The translations under genes were made by a program, and so were the position numbers. Below the pieces are notes generated by a model. The model was not told the origin of the DNA. It made no database searches and saw only the letters and a program-made list of their open reading frames with translations. A stretch of DNA of 64,000 nt. It comes from an uncultured Clostridia bacterium. GTDB lineage: Bacteria; Bacillota; Clostridia; Oscillospirales; Ruminococcaceae. The stretch is from the NCBI GenBank assembly GCA_947630845.1, contig CANRJB010000006.1:1-64000 (forward strand), in the 5' to 3' direction. Shown piece after piece: positions 49,135 through 59,704 of the stretch. Position 1 is the first letter of the stretch, and each line of letters begins with the position of its first letter.

Positions 49135-49755
49135 ATGCGTCAGGATACCTTGATGCGCCGGCAGGCGATGCTGGACTATGACAAGCAGGTATATGCTGTG
49201 CATGGTGTGTTCTGCGGTGTGGATGAAGCAGGGCGTGGACCGCTTGCCGGGGATGTGTATGCGGCAGCGGTGATACTGGGCGAAAACCACGGCATTGAAG
49301 GGCTGGACGACAGCAAGAAACTCTCGGAAAAGAGACGGGAGGAGCTGTTTGATGAGATCCGGGAAAAGGCGCAGGCATGGTGCGTTGCGACTGCAAGTAT
49401 TGCGGAAATTGAAGAAATGAACATCCTACAGGCAGCACTGCTTGCCATGCAGCGTGCGGTGCAGGGATTGTCGGTGCAGCCGGCATATCTGCTGGTGGAC
49501 GGGAACAAGTCGCCGTCGCTTGCCATACCGTGTGAAACGGTCATCAAGGGAGATGCCACGAGCGCAAGCATTGCGGCAGCATCCATCATGGCAAAAGTTG
49601 CCCGTGACCGCTATATGACGGAGCAGGCAAAGTACTATCCGCAGTACGGCTTTGAAAAGCACAAGGGCTATGGCACAGCGGAGCATAGGGCAGCCATTCT
49701 GCAATACGGAGCATGTCCGCTCCACAGACCGTCTTTCCTTACCAAGATCTTATGA
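49135..49755 (+). CDS. rnhB: Ribonuclease HII
   Basis: This 206-aa enzyme removes RNA from RNA-DNA hybrids. 'CGVDEAGRGPLAG' holds the first acidic pair, 'LDDSKKLSEKRRE' the second element and 'LLVDGN' the third. 'KVARDRYM' and 'YGFEKHKGYGTAEH' follow. The ATG at 49135 lies seven bases after AGGAGG; the ATG at 49129 is too close. It overlaps yraN by four bases. Confidence 0.95.
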   Translation: MRQDTLMRRQAMLDYDKQVYAVHGVFCGVDEAGRGPLAGDVYAAAVILGENHGIEGLDDSKKLSEKRREELFDEIREKAQAWCVATASIAEIEEMNILQAALLAMQRAVQGLSVQPAYLLVDGNKSPSLAIPCETVIKGDATSASIAAASIMAKVARDRYMTEQAKYYPQYGFEKHKGYGTAEHRAAILQYGACPLHRPSFLTKIL

Positions 49756-50138
49756 AGACCACAGAAAAGGGAAAGATGGGTGAGGATGCTGTGTGCCGCT
49801 ATCTTGAAGCAAGGGGCTACACCATCCGGGACAGGAATTTTCGCATACATGGCGGCGAACTGGACATCGTGGCATCGAGGAACGATGAGTTATGCTTTGT
49901 TGAAGTCAAGACAAGGCGTGCCGGTTCGCAGGAACACGGTGATGAAGCGGTGGACAGCCGTAAACAGCGGCTCATCATACGGGCAGCATATGCCTACTGT
50001 GAGCAGCTTGGCATTGCCGAGGAGGAGTGGTATATCCGCTATGATATAGCGTCCGTGACGGTATGGCAGGGACGGGAAGCGGATATTGACTATCTGGAAA
50101 ATGCGTTCGATGAGAGCGATTTTCCGTCATCCTATTGA
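49752..50138 (+). CDS. yraN: YraN-family (UPF0102) nuclease-fold protein
   Basis: This 128-aa protein has the restriction-endonuclease-like pattern 'GKMGEDAVCRYLEARGYTIRDRNFR', 'GELDIVASRNDELCFVEVKTR' (E-x-K), and 'VDSRKQRLIIRAA'. The family's biological role is unclear. The ATG at 49752 overlaps the rnhB stop (ATGA). Confidence 0.92.
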   Translation: MKTTEKGKMGEDAVCRYLEARGYTIRDRNFRIHGGELDIVASRNDELCFVEVKTRRAGSQEHGDEAVDSRKQRLIIRAAYAYCEQLGIAEEEWYIRYDIASVTVWQGREADIDYLENAFDESDFPSSY

Positions 50139-50179
50139 TATCAGATGAATATGATTGCGCATGGAAGGAAGATGATCGT

Positions 50180-51676
50180 ATGCATTACAGGAGTACACGG
50201 GACAGCAGTCTGCACGTAACAAGTGCTGAGGCGATCGCACAGGGCATTTCCGCAGAGGGAGGTCTTTTCATTCCGTCAGAGATACCGGTGATCACAATGG
50301 AAGAACTGAAGGCACTTGCAGAGATGCGTTATGCAGAGCGTGCGGATGTGGTGTTCGGGAAGTTTCTGACGGACTTTACGCCGGAGGAGATACATGCCTG
50401 CACAACGGGGGCGTATCATACAAAGAATTTTGATACTGAAGACATTGCCTGTCTGACAAAGGCTTATGGCAATGCGCAGATTTTAGAGCTATGGCACGGA
50501 CCGACCTGTGCCTTCAAGGACATGGCATTGCAGATTCTGCCCTATCTGCTGACCACATCCCTGAAAAAGAACGGTGAGGACAAGAAAGTCGTCATCCTCG
50601 TGGCAACGTCCGGTGATACCGGAAAGGCTGCGCTGGAGGGCTTTAAGGATGTGCCCGGTACGCAGATCATGGTATTCTATCCGGAACACGGAGTGTCCAC
50701 CATGCAGAAGCGTCAGATGGCAGTGCAGGAGGGCAGCAATGTGGCTGTCTGCGCACTGGAGGGCAATTTTGATGATTGTCAGAACGGCGTGAAGCTCATC
50801 TTCACCGACCCTGCCGTCAAGGAACGCCTTGCCGGAAACGGCATGATGTTCTCCTCGGCAAATTCCATCAACTGGGGCAGACTTGCACCGCAAATCGTGT
50901 ACTATGTCTCCGCCTATGCAGAAATGGCTAAGCGTGGGGATATCGCATGGGGCGAGACGATCAATGCTGCCGTGCCGACCGGTAACTTCGGCAACATCCT
51001 TGCGGCATACTATGCAAAGAACATGGGTGTGCCGATCGGGAAGCTCATCTGTGCTTCCAACATCAACAATGTCCTGACGGATTTCATTGAGACAGGAGTC
51101 TATGACAGAAACCGAAAATTCTATGCGACCTGCTCTCCGTCCATGGATATCCTCATTTCGAGCAATCTGGAACGTCTGCTCTATCTGCTGACGGATGGTG
51201 ATGACGCACAGATCCGTGACTGGTTCGGGAAACTTGCCGCAGAGGGACGCTATGAGGTGACGGCAGAGATCAAGGAAAAATTGCAGAAGGATTTTGCTGC
51301 CGGTTTCTGTGATGATGCCGAAACGAAGCAGACCATCCGGGAATTCCGTGAGCGTTATGGCTACACCTGCGACACCCACACGGCTGTGGCAGTGAAGGTT
51401 TATCTGGATTATGTGAAGAAGACAGGCGATACCACAAGAACACTGATCGCCTCAACCGCAAGCCCCTATAAATTCAGCGCAAGCGTGTTGGATGCGATCG
51501 AGGGCGTGCAGGATACAGCAGATGAATATGCACTGGTAGAGCGGCTTGGTGAAGTGTCGGGGCTGCCGGTTCCGGAGTCGCTTGCGGCACTGAAAGATAA
51601 GCCCGTGCGTTTCAGCGAAGTCATCCGGAAGAATGACATGGAAGCCTATGTACTTGGACAGCTTGGCATCGTCTGA
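50180..51676 (+). CDS. thrC: Threonine synthase
   Basis: This 498-aa PLP enzyme makes threonine from O-phosphohomoserine. It starts 'MHYRSTRDSSLHVTSAEAI' and 'GLSAEGGLFIP'-like; the PLP lysine is in 'LWHGPTCAFKDMALQ'. 'ATSGDTGKAAL' is the phosphate loop, and 'NINNVLTDFI' follows. The ATG at 50180 has GGAAGGAAG upstream. It is directly followed by the phosphoesterase gene without a gap. Confidence 0.94.
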   Translation: MHYRSTRDSSLHVTSAEAIAQGISAEGGLFIPSEIPVITMEELKALAEMRYAERADVVFGKFLTDFTPEEIHACTTGAYHTKNFDTEDIACLTKAYGNAQILELWHGPTCAFKDMALQILPYLLTTSLKKNGEDKKVVILVATSGDTGKAALEGFKDVPGTQIMVFYPEHGVSTMQKRQMAVQEGSNVAVCALEGNFDDCQNGVKLIFTDPAVKERLAGNGMMFSSANSINWGRLAPQIVYYVSAYAEMAKRGDIAWGETINAAVPTGNFGNILAAYYAKNMGVPIGKLICASNINNVLTDFIETGVYDRNRKFYATCSPSMDILISSNLERLLYLLTDGDDAQIRDWFGKLAAEGRYEVTAEIKEKLQKDFAAGFCDDAETKQTIREFRERYGYTCDTHTAVAVKVYLDYVKKTGDTTRTLIASTASPYKFSASVLDAIEGVQDTADEYALVERLGEVSGLPVPESLAALKDKPVRFSEVIRKNDMEAYVLGQLGIV

Positions 51677-52366
51677 ATGAGCCTGTTTGTACTCGGAGAC
51701 ACCCATCTGTCATTCGGCGTGCCGGCAAAGCCGATGGATATTTTCAGCGGTTGGGAGAATTATCAGACTCTGCTTGAAGAAAACTGGCGGCGTACCGTCA
51801 TGCCGGAGGATACTGTCGTGCTTGCCGGTGATATCTCATGGGGGATGGATCTGAAGGAGGCAAGGGCAGACTTTGCCTTTCTTCATGCCCTTCCCGGACA
51901 GAAGATCATCCTCAAAGGCAACCATGACTACTGGTGGAATTCCATGAAGAAAATGACGGATTTTTTTGCAGAGAACGGCTTTGACACCTTGCACATCCTC
52001 CACAACAACTGCTATGCCTACGGGGAGTACGGGATCTGCGGTACGAGGGGATGGGTGAACATGCCCGGCGAAACGCAGGATGCCAAAGTGATGGCAAGGG
52101 AGCAGCAGCGTCTGCATGTTTCGCTGTCGGCGGCACAGGCACAGGGACTGACTCCGATCGTCTTTCTGCACTATCCGCCGGTTTTCTGGGACAGCCGGAA
52201 TGAACTGATGCTGTCGGAGCTGTATGCATTCGGGGTGAAGGACTGCTACTACGGGCATCTGCACGGAAAATCCCATGCAAGAGCTGCAAAAGGATGGGAA
52301 AACGGCATCTGTTATCATCTGATTTCTGGTGATTATTTACAATTTTTACCGGAAAAGGTGCTGTGA
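51677..52366 (+). CDS. Calcineurin-like metallophosphoesterase
   Basis: This 229-aa protein has the metal-site series 'LGDTHL', 'LAGDISWGMD', 'LKGNHDYWW', 'FLHYPPVFW' and 'YYGHLHGKSH'. It belongs to a clostridial group similar in part to other small phosphoesterases; the substrate is unknown. The ATG follows the thrC TGA immediately, so the two share a transcript. Confidence 0.88.
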   Translation: MSLFVLGDTHLSFGVPAKPMDIFSGWENYQTLLEENWRRTVMPEDTVVLAGDISWGMDLKEARADFAFLHALPGQKIILKGNHDYWWNSMKKMTDFFAENGFDTLHILHNNCYAYGEYGICGTRGWVNMPGETQDAKVMAREQQRLHVSLSAAQAQGLTPIVFLHYPPVFWDSRNELMLSELYAFGVKDCYYGHLHGKSHARAAKGWENGICYHLISGDYLQFLPEKVL

Positions 52367-52506
52367 ATTTGTGAGGAGTTTAGAAGTCTGCCCGGAAATG
52401 GAAAAATATATAGAAAAATTCCGGCAGATATGCTATAATAAATTGTATGTGTATTATATGAATACAGCTTCCGATGGAAGTTGAATATCGTCTGGAGGAT
52501 CTGAAA

Positions 52507-53847
52507 ATGAGTTTGAAATCAACGACAAGAACAGAAGTCAATACGGTGGAAATGGTTTTTGAGGTAGGACCGGAAGATTTTGAGGCTGCGGTCGAGAGAG
52601 CTTACCAGAAAAATCGGCGGAATATCTCTATCCCCGGTTTCCGCAGAGGTAAGGTCACAAGGAAAATGGCAGAGATGCGCATGGGTCAGGGTGTGTTCTA
52701 TGAAGATGCACTCAATGACCTGATCAACCGTGAGCTGACTCCTGAACTGATGAAGGCAGACTTTGAGCTGGTTGACCGTCCTGCTGTGGATGCGGAGAAG
52801 ATCAGCAAGGAAGAGGGCGTGACTTTCAAGGTGATCTGCATCACAAAGCCGGATGTCAAGCTGGAAAACTACAAGGGCATCCATGTCTCCAAAACCAACA
52901 GAGTGGTCACCGATGATGACGTGAAGGTACAGCTTGATCTGCTGCGCCAGAGAAATGCAAGACTGGTGTCTGTTGATGACAGACCTGCACAGATGGGCGA
53001 TGAAGTCAATATTGACTTTGAGGGCTTCTTCGGCGATGAGCCGTTTGAAGGCGGCAAGGGGGATTCCTTCCCGCTGAAGCTGGGCAGCGGTCAGTTTATT
53101 CCGGGCTTTGAAGATCAGATCGTCGGCAAGTCCGTTGGCGAAGAATTTGATGTCAATGTGGTCTTCCCGGAGAACTACCAGATGGAGGACTATGCCAATA
53201 AAGAGGCTGTCTTTAAGTGCAAGCTGAATGATATTACCATTGAGGAGCTGCCGGAGGCAGATGATGAATTTATTCAGGATGCCACTGATTTTGATACGCT
53301 TGATGCCTATATGGAGGCAACCAGAAAAGACCTTGAGGAACAGGCTGTACGGGATGCAGAAACGGCGTTTGAGAACAGCGTGATGCAGGCACTGATCCAG
53401 ATGGTGGATGTGCCGGTACCGAATGTGATGTATGAACACAGGATCGATTCCATCGTGCAGAACTTTGAGCAGATGCTGAGTCAGCAGGGAATCAGTCTGG
53501 ATATGTATCTCCAGTACACCGGTATGGATGTGGATGATTTCCGTGAAACCAACCGTGACCGTGCTGTCAATGAGGTCAAGCTCCGCCTTGCACTCGAAAG
53601 CATTGCAAAGCAGGAGGAGCTGCAAGTGTCTGACGAGGAAATCGATGCAGAGCTTCAGAAGCTTGCAGATGGCAATCATCTCTCTCTTGATGAGGTCAAG
53701 CGTCGTATCCCGATGGAGGACTACATCATGGATCTGCGTGTCACCAAGGCGATCCAATTCGTCAAGGACAATGCAGTTATCACGGAAGAAGCCCCGGCTG
53801 AGGATGCGCCGGCAGAGGATGCACCAGCTGAGGAAACTGCTGAATAA
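52507..53847 (+). CDS. tig: Trigger factor
   Basis: This 446-aa ribosome-bound chaperone has an N-terminal ribosome-binding domain with 'FRRGKVTRKMAEMRMG' (family signature GFRxGK). A PPIase FKBP-type domain follows (about 150-245, 'GDEVNIDFEGFFGDEPFEGG'), then the helical C-terminal domain. The last 20 residues are 'AEDAPAEDAPAEE' repeats. The ATG at 52507 (MSLKSTTRTEV) follows TGGAGG. A TATAAT at 52434-52439 with a weak -35 probably drives it. It starts the proteostasis block. Confidence 0.95.
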   Translation: MSLKSTTRTEVNTVEMVFEVGPEDFEAAVERAYQKNRRNISIPGFRRGKVTRKMAEMRMGQGVFYEDALNDLINRELTPELMKADFELVDRPAVDAEKISKEEGVTFKVICITKPDVKLENYKGIHVSKTNRVVTDDDVKVQLDLLRQRNARLVSVDDRPAQMGDEVNIDFEGFFGDEPFEGGKGDSFPLKLGSGQFIPGFEDQIVGKSVGEEFDVNVVFPENYQMEDYANKEAVFKCKLNDITIEELPEADDEFIQDATDFDTLDAYMEATRKDLEEQAVRDAETAFENSVMQALIQMVDVPVPNVMYEHRIDSIVQNFEQMLSQQGISLDMYLQYTGMDVDDFRETNRDRAVNEVKLRLALESIAKQEELQVSDEEIDAELQKLADGNHLSLDEVKRRIPMEDYIMDLRVTKAIQFVKDNAVITEEAPAEDAPAEDAPAEETAE

Positions 53848-53945
53848 GCTCGATAAAAAGACAGAAAAAGACAGAAACATGGGCGGACGCTTGTTCGCTC
53901 ATGCTTTATATGCCGATGTACCGGCAGAAGAAAGGATGAAGGCGA

Positions 53946-54548
53946 ATGTTTGGCGAAATGAATGCACTCGTACCCTATGTTGTGGAACAGACGAGCCGGG
54001 GGGAACGTTCCTACGATATCTTCTCCCGTCTGCTCAATGACCGGATCATCATGCTGTGTGACCAGATCAATGATGCGACCGCAAGTCTGGTCGTAGCGCA
54101 GCTTCTGTATCTGGAAAGTCAGGATCCCGAGAAGGACATTTCCCTCTATCTCAACAGCCCCGGCGGTGTCATTACAGCCGGCATGGCGATCTATGATACG
54201 ATGCAGTATATCAAGTGCGATGTGTCCACCATCTGCATCGGCATGGCTGCATCTATGGGTTCGTTCCTGCTGACCGCAGGTGCGCCGGGTAAGCGTTTCG
54301 CACTGCCGAACAGTGAGATCATGATTCACCAGCCGCTGCTTTCAGGCGGACTTTCCGGGCAGTGTACAGACATCAAGATCCATTCCGATCACCTCGTCAG
54401 AACCCGTCAGCACCTGAATGAGCTGCTTGCAAAGCATACCGGTCAGAGTCTGAAAACGATCGAACGGGATACTGAGCGTGACAACTTCATGACTGCCGAG
54501 GAGGCACAGAAATACGGTCTGATCGACAAGGTCATCACAAAGAGGTAA
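53946..54548 (+). CDS. clpP: ATP-dependent Clp protease proteolytic subunit
   Basis: This 200-aa serine protease subunit has the catalytic Ser103 in 'GMAASMGSF', His in 'EIMIHQP' and the conserved 'YLNSPGG'. '[22 protein letters not shown]' is the propeptide junction. The start at 53946 follows AAGG; MNALVPY at 53958 is an alternative. It is the usual partner of clpX, six bases downstream. Confidence 0.96.
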   Translation: MFGEMNALVPYVVEQTSRGERSYDIFSRLLNDRIIMLCDQINDATASLVVAQLLYLESQDPEKDISLYLNSPGGVITAGMAIYDTMQYIKCDVSTICIGMAASMGSFLLTAGAPGKRFALPNSEIMIHQPLLSGGLSGQCTDIKIHSDHLVRTRQHLNELLAKHTGQSLKTIERDTERDNFMTAEEAQKYGLIDKVITKR

Positions 54549-54554
54549 GAGCAG

Positions 54555-55826
54555 ATGGCAGAATTTAACTATTTCAAGATCTGTAACTTCTGCGGCAAGG
54601 GCGAAGATAAGGTCATGAGCATGTTCTCTGCCGGGATGTACCACATCTGCGATGAATGTGTGTGTACCTGCTATGACATGCTGTTCGGGTCATCCTCCGG
54701 CAGGCATAAGGAAACCAAGCCGGATGAGGAGAAGAAAAAGAAAAAACAATTCAAGCTCATGCGTCCGTCGGAGATGAAGAGCATCCTTGACCAGTATGTG
54801 GTCGGACAGGAGCAGGCAAAGATTGCCCTGTCAGTTTCCGTGTACAACCATTATAAGCGCATCCTGAGTGAGGATGACGGTTCGGAGGTCGAGCTGCAAA
54901 AGAGCAATGTACTGCTGCTCGGACCGACCGGCGTCGGCAAGACCTTCCTTGCACAGACGCTTGCCAAGGTGCTTGAGGTGCCGTTTGCCATTGCGGATGC
55001 AACAACAGTCACAGAGGCAGGCTATGTCGGCGATGATGTGGAGAATGTGCTGCTGCGTCTGATACAGGCGGCTGACTTTGATATTGAGGCGGCAGAGCGT
55101 GGCATCATCTATATTGATGAGATCGACAAGATCGCACGCAAGTCGGAAAATACGTCCCTGACAAGGGATGTTTCCGGTGAGGGTGTGCAGCAGGCTTTGC
55201 TGAAGATCGTCGAAGGGACGATCGCCAATGTCCCCCCACAGGGCGGCAGAAAACATCCGACACAGGAATGCTTACAGATCAATACCAAGAACATTCTCTT
55301 TATCTGCGGCGGTGCATTTGATGGACTGGAACGTGTGATCCAGAAGCGTTTGCAGCCGTCTGCACTGGGATTCGGGGCAGATGTTGTCTCTAAGGACAAG
55401 CAGATGGAAAATATCTTCTCCCGGGCACTTCCACAGGATCTGGTGAAATTCGGCATGGTGCCAGAACTTGTCGGCAGAATGCCGATCATCACGGCACTTG
55501 ACCAGCTTGATGAGGATGCACTCGTGCGCATCCTGACAGAGCCGAAAAATGCACTCCTCAAACAGTATGTCAAGCTGTTCAGCTATGATGATGTTCGGCT
55601 TGAGGTCGAGGAATCCGCTCTGATCGAGATCGCAAAGCGTGCAATTGCACAGAAAAGCGGTGCAAGAGGTCTGCGTGCCATCATGGACGGTATTCTCATG
55701 GAGTCGATGTTCAACCTGCCGACTTATGGAAATATCGGAAAGGTGACCATCACGAAGGAATGTGTGACCGGCGATGCCAAGCCCATGCTGACCGACCGGC
55801 GGAACAAAGTCGTGAAGGCATGGTAA
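54555..55826 (+). CDS. clpX: ATP-dependent Clp protease ATPase subunit ClpX
   Basis: This 423-aa unfoldase has an N-terminal C4 zinc domain ('[10 protein letters not shown]', 'CDECV'), Walker A 'GPTGVGKT', '[13 protein letters not shown]' and '[13 protein letters not shown]' (pore loop region). It feeds substrates to ClpP. AGAGGTAAGAGC precedes the ATG. A terminator and palindrome separate it from lon. Confidence 0.97.
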   Translation: MAEFNYFKICNFCGKGEDKVMSMFSAGMYHICDECVCTCYDMLFGSSSGRHKETKPDEEKKKKKQFKLMRPSEMKSILDQYVVGQEQAKIALSVSVYNHYKRILSEDDGSEVELQKSNVLLLGPTGVGKTFLAQTLAKVLEVPFAIADATTVTEAGYVGDDVENVLLRLIQAADFDIEAAERGIIYIDEIDKIARKSENTSLTRDVSGEGVQQALLKIVEGTIANVPPQGGRKHPTQECLQINTKNILFICGGAFDGLERVIQKRLQPSALGFGADVVSKDKQMENIFSRALPQDLVKFGMVPELVGRMPIITALDQLDEDALVRILTEPKNALLKQYVKLFSYDDVRLEVEESALIEIAKRAIAQKSGARGLRAIMDGILMESMFNLPTYGNIGKVTITKECVTGDAKPMLTDRRNKVVKAW

Positions 55827-55841
55827 ACAACAGGAACACAG

Positions 55842-55880
55842 GCAAGAAACAGGGCAGCTTGTTTCTTGCTTTCTTGTACT
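55842..55880 (+). terminator. Terminator after clpX
   Basis: GCAAGAAACA (55842-55851) pairs with TGTTTCTTGC (55860-55869), followed by TTTCTTGT. Confidence 0.75.
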
Positions 55881-55984
55881 GATACTGAGATAAGTCCGGC
55901 ATTGTCTGCCGGGGGGAAGATGGGCAGGAATTCCTGTTCTCATAGATGAATAGGGTATGAGGTTCTGCACCCTATAATTACCGC

Positions 55985-56013
55985 TTGATTTTTGTGAGGA
56001 AATGGTGTATAAT
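55985..56013 (+). promoter_or_regulatory. Promoter of lon
   Basis: TTGATT (55985-55990), 17 bases, and TATAAT (56008-56013). A perfect 12-bp palindrome, CAGGAATTCCTG, lies upstream at 55925-55936. No CtsR- or HrcA-type site was recognised. Confidence 0.7.
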
Positions 56014-56063
56014 GAAAGACAAGCAGGGAGCAGGGATGTTCACTTGCTGGAATGGAGGTAATT

Positions 56064-58454
56064 ATGCCGGAACGCAAAAAACGAACGGAAATATTGCCGA
56101 TCGTCCCGATGCGTGGGACAGTGGCTTTTCCGCATATGATCATGCATTTTGATGTGGCAAGAGAGATGTCAGTGAATGCCATAGAAGAAGCACTGCGCCG
56201 TGACAGAAGGCTGTTCCTTGTGGCACAGAGGGATGTTCTCTGTGAGTCTCCCGAAGGGGATGACCTGTTCCATGTGGGTGTCATTGCGGAGATCAAGCAG
56301 ACACTCCGGACACAGGATGATACTATCCGCATTCTTGTGGAGGGTGTGGCAAAAGCAAGGACACATGCATTTGAAATGGAGGACGGCATCCTCTTTGCTG
56401 AGGTGAGCCGCATGGTGCAGAGCCGCCGTGCCATTTATGATGAAGTGGAGATGGAAGCACTTATCCGGGCAGTAAAGGATGTTTACGAACGCTATGCCCG
56501 GATGTTTCCGAGGATGCCGAGAGAGATTCTGGTGTCCGTGATGTGTCAGGACGACCCGGCAAAGCTCTTTGAGGAGATCGTGTTCAATACCATGATCGAC
56601 TTCAAGGAGAAACAGAAATTATTGGAGGAAAGTGACCTGTATCTGCGGTTACAGATGCTGTACAGCATCCTGACCACAGAGACGATGGTGCTGGAGACTG
56701 AAAAGGAAATTCACGAACGGACACAGGAAAACATTGATCAGGGACAGCGTGAGTATTTTCTGCGTGAGCAGCTGCGTGTCATCTCCAATCAGCTCCGGGA
56801 AGAGACTGGAGAGGAGGAGCCGCTTGACAGTGACAGCTATGCCGAACGCATCATGGCACTGCACCTTTCGGAGGAAAGCGAGGCAAAACTTCTCAAAGAG
56901 GCAGCCCGTCTGAACCAGATGCCGCCGGCATCACAGGAGGCATATGTCATCACGAGTTATCTGGACACCGTGCTTGATCTTCCGTGGAATGAACTCACGG
57001 ATGAGCGTGTTGATCTTGCCAAAGCAGAAAAGATACTGGATGCCGATCATTATGGGCTGAAAAAGGTGAAGGAACGCATTCTTGAAAGCCTTGCTGTCCG
57101 GGTGCTGAACCCTGAGCTGAAAGGGCAGATCCTGTGTTTGGTCGGACCGCCCGGAATTGGGAAATCATCCATCGGACGCTCCATTGCCGGGGCGATCGGC
57201 AGAAAGTTTGCAAGGGTGTCACTGGGCGGCGTACATGATGAAGCGGATATCCGGGGACACCGCAAGACTTATATCGGAGCAATGCCCGGACGCATCATGG
57301 CAGCACTGACACAGGCAGGCACACGTGATCCTGTCATTCTGCTCGATGAGCTGGACAAGATGGGCAGTGACTACAAGGGCGACCCGTCATCCGCATTGCT
57401 TGAAGTACTGGATGCGGAGCAGAATGACACGTTCTGTGATCACTACATAGAAGTGCCGTTTGATCTGAGCAGGGTCATGTTTGTGGCGACGGCGAATACG
57501 CTGGACAATATCCCTGCGCCGCTGCGTGACAGGATGGAGATCATCGAACTGACGAGCTACACCCGGGAAGAAAAATTCCAGATCGCCAAGCGTCATCTGG
57601 GCAAAAAGCAGCTTGCGGCACATGGTCTGAAACCGACACAGTGCCGGATAGAGGATGCGGCGATCTATGACATGATCGATGCCTATACGAAGGAGGCAGG
57701 TGTCCGGAATCTGGAACGTACCATCGGTACGGTCTGCCGGAAGGCAGCAAAAGCCATTGCATCCGGTGAGCGCAAGCGTGTGTCCGTCAAGCAGAAAGAC
57801 CTGATATCGCTGCTCGGCGCACCGAAATATCTGCCGGATGCGCAGAGCAAGGAGAATACTGTCGGACTGGTCAATGGTCTGGCATGGACAGCAGTCGGCG
57901 GTGTGCTGATGCCGCTCGAAGCACTGGTACTGGAAGGTACGGGGAAAATTGAGATCACCGGCTCACTCGGCAATGTGATGCAGGAGAGCGCAAAGCTTGC
58001 GGTCAGCTATGCACGCAGCGTGGCAAAAGAATACGGCATTCAACCGGATTTTTATCAGAAGAAGGACTTGCATATCCATGCACCCGAAGGTGCAGTCCCG
58101 AAAGACGGACCTTCTGCCGGCGTGACAATGGCAACAGCACTGATCTCGGCATTGTCTGGCATTCCGGTACGGTCGGATGTGGCAATGACGGGCGAGATCA
58201 CGCTGCACGGCAGGGTGATGCCCATCGGCGGACTGCGTGAAAAATCCATGGCAGCCTACAAAGCAGGCATCACGACAGTCCTCATTCCGGCAGAGAATGT
58301 GCCGGATCTGGACGAAGTGGAGGATATTGTCAAGGAGCGTATCACTTTCATCCCCGTCAGGACACTGGCAGAGGTACTGGATACGGCACTTGAAAAGCCG
58401 AAACGCTCTGTGATGACAAAGAAGAACGCAGCAGCACAGACTGTCTGTGTCTGA
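56064..58454 (+). CDS. lon: ATP-dependent protease Lon
   Basis: This 796-aa AAA+ protease has an N-terminal substrate domain ('[20 protein letters not shown]'), Walker A 'GPPGIGKSS', Walker B '[10 protein letters not shown]' and a C-terminal protease domain. The catalytic Ser is in '[14 protein letters not shown]', and the Lys lies downstream ('[12 protein letters not shown]'). It degrades misfolded and regulatory proteins. The ATG at 56064 follows GGAGG; an ATG four codons earlier is part of the ribosome site. Confidence 0.96.
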   Translation: MPERKKRTEILPIVPMRGTVAFPHMIMHFDVAREMSVNAIEEALRRDRRLFLVAQRDVLCESPEGDDLFHVGVIAEIKQTLRTQDDTIRILVEGVAKARTHAFEMEDGILFAEVSRMVQSRRAIYDEVEMEALIRAVKDVYERYARMFPRMPREILVSVMCQDDPAKLFEEIVFNTMIDFKEKQKLLEESDLYLRLQMLYSILTTETMVLETEKEIHERTQENIDQGQREYFLREQLRVISNQLREETGEEEPLDSDSYAERIMALHLSEESEAKLLKEAARLNQMPPASQEAYVITSYLDTVLDLPWNELTDERVDLAKAEKILDADHYGLKKVKERILESLAVRVLNPELKGQILCLVGPPGIGKSSIGRSIAGAIGRKFARVSLGGVHDEADIRGHRKTYIGAMPGRIMAALTQAGTRDPVILLDELDKMGSDYKGDPSSALLEVLDAEQNDTFCDHYIEVPFDLSRVMFVATANTLDNIPAPLRDRMEIIELTSYTREEKFQIAKRHLGKKQLAAHGLKPTQCRIEDAAIYDMIDAYTKEAGVRNLERTIGTVCRKAAKAIASGERKRVSVKQKDLISLLGAPKYLPDAQSKENTVGLVNGLAWTAVGGVLMPLEALVLEGTGKIEITGSLGNVMQESAKLAVSYARSVAKEYGIQPDFYQKKDLHIHAPEGAVPKDGPSAGVTMATALISALSGIPVRSDVAMTGEITLHGRVMPIGGLREKSMAAYKAGITTVLIPAENVPDLDEVEDIVKERITFIPVRTLAEVLDTALEKPKRSVMTKKNAAAQTVCV

Positions 58455-58463
58455 GGAGAGACT

Positions 58464-59057
58464 ATGAATTTTCAGAATGCGGCATTTGCACTGTCATGCG
58501 GCAAGCTGTCACAGCTCCCCACGCCGGAGCGGATGGAATTTGCCTTCCTTGGCAGGTCGAATGTCGGAAAATCAACCTTGATCAACAAGCTTGTCGGAAG
58601 AAAGTCGCTCGCAAGAGTGAGCGGCGTTCCCGGCAAGACGGCGACCATCAACTTCTATCAGACCGATGCAGTCTATCTTGTCGATCTGCCGGGGTATGGC
58701 TATGCCAAGACCTCTAAGTCAGAACAGGAACGTCTGCGCCGGCTCATCGGGGGATATCTCCGGGCAGACCGGGATCTGCGGCTTGCAGTACAGCTCATTG
58801 ACATGCGGCATGCACCGTCGGCAGAGGATGTCGCCATGACGAATCTGCTCATTGATGAAGAGATCCCGTTCATTATCGTTTTCACGAAGGCAGACAAGCT
58901 CAACCGCACGGAACGTACAAAGCGCATGGCTGCGTTTGTGGATGAGATACCCTGTTTTGCGGATATTCATGCCATCCCGTTTTCCTCTGTGACACAGGAG
59001 GGGCTGGAGGTACTGCGTGATGTCATTGCAGACATTGCAGAAGAAGAGATGCCCTGA
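58464..59057 (+). CDS. engB: Ribosome biogenesis GTP-binding protein EngB (YsxC/YihA)
   Basis: This 197-aa GTPase for 50S assembly has P-loop 'GRSNVGKSTL', 'VDLPGYGYAK' and 'VFTKADKL'. It lies nine bases after lon with GAGGAGA upstream. The stop codon sits in the left arm of a terminator. The tig-clpP-clpX-lon-engB order is the classical Bacillus arrangement. Confidence 0.96.
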   Translation: MNFQNAAFALSCGKLSQLPTPERMEFAFLGRSNVGKSTLINKLVGRKSLARVSGVPGKTATINFYQTDAVYLVDLPGYGYAKTSKSEQERLRRLIGGYLRADRDLRLAVQLIDMRHAPSAEDVAMTNLLIDEEIPFIIVFTKADKLNRTERTKRMAAFVDEIPCFADIHAIPFSSVTQEGLEVLRDVIADIAEEEMP

Positions 59058-59074
59058 CGTTTGTCAGGGCATTT
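59051..59074 (+). terminator. Terminator of engB overlapping its stop codon
   Basis: GCCCTGAC (59051-59058) pairs with GTCAGGGC (59063-59070), followed by ATTTTC. The TGA stop is in the left arm. Confidence 0.8.
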
Positions 59075-59139
59075 TCAACAAATAACAGTGAAGGAATTTG
59101 TTCAGTTTTCCTGCATTTTCAGTTTTTTTGCAAAAGCAC

Positions 59140-59168
59140 TTTACTTTTACACGATAATGTGCTAAAAT
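59140..59168 (+). promoter_or_regulatory. Promoter of the yerC-like gene
   Basis: TTTACT (59140-59145), 17 bases, and TAAAAT (59163-59168). Confidence 0.5.
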
Positions 59169-59205
59169 ATAAGTCGGAGATATACTTCCCGGAGGAGGTA
59201 ACGAT

Positions 59206-59523
59206 ATGAAACGGAGAAAAATGAAACCGTCCGCTCTGGACGAATTGTATGACGCTGTTCTGTGTCTAAAAACAAAGGAAGAGTGCAAAGCATTTTTTGA
59301 AGACCTGTGTACCGTGCTTGAGCTTCAGACGCTTTCACAGCGGCTTCAGGTCGCAAAGCTGCTTCGGTCGAATAAGGTGTACAATGATATCGTCGCTGCT
59401 ACCGGCGCAAGCACTGCTACCATTAGCCGTGTGAACCGTTCACCCGGCGAAGGGTATGACATCGTGTTCAGCCGGTTGGGGCATGAAACCGTTTCTGATA
59501 ATCCCGGAGAAGAGCAGGAGTAG
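59206..59523 (+). CDS. YerC/YecD-family TrpR-like DNA-binding protein
   Basis: This 105-aa protein has the TrpR-like helices 'CKAFFEDLCTVLELQTLSQRLQVAKLL' and the helix-turn-helix 'VYNDIVAATGASTATISRVNRSPGEGYD'. Family proteins are small cytoplasmic regulators of unknown target. GGAGGAGGT precedes the ATG. It is transcribed alone, between engB and hup. Confidence 0.88.
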   Translation: MKRRKMKPSALDELYDAVLCLKTKEECKAFFEDLCTVLELQTLSQRLQVAKLLRSNKVYNDIVAATGASTATISRVNRSPGEGYDIVFSRLGHETVSDNPGEEQE

Positions 59524-59636
59524 TCCGGTCATTGGTCCGAAACAGGAAACTTTTCCGGGATTTTCTATGAATTAGCTAAATTTGCGCATCAATATGACCA
59601 AAAAATCTGCACATACACCAATTTTTCCGAAAATCC

Positions 59637-59665
59637 TTGACAAATCGGCGAAAATCGGATATAAT
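59637..59665 (+). promoter_or_regulatory. Promoter of hup
   Basis: TTGACA (59637-59642), 17 bases, and TATAAT (59660-59665): full consensus. Confidence 0.88.
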
Positions 59666-59704
59666 ACATATATATTATTTATTTCTAAATGGAGGATTTT
59701 CATT

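Noticed and set aside
52519-53880. A 453-codon open frame on the minus strand opposite trigger factor
   Set aside because: It mirrors tig codons, has no ribosome site and no recognisable domain; the plus strand is clearly trigger factor.
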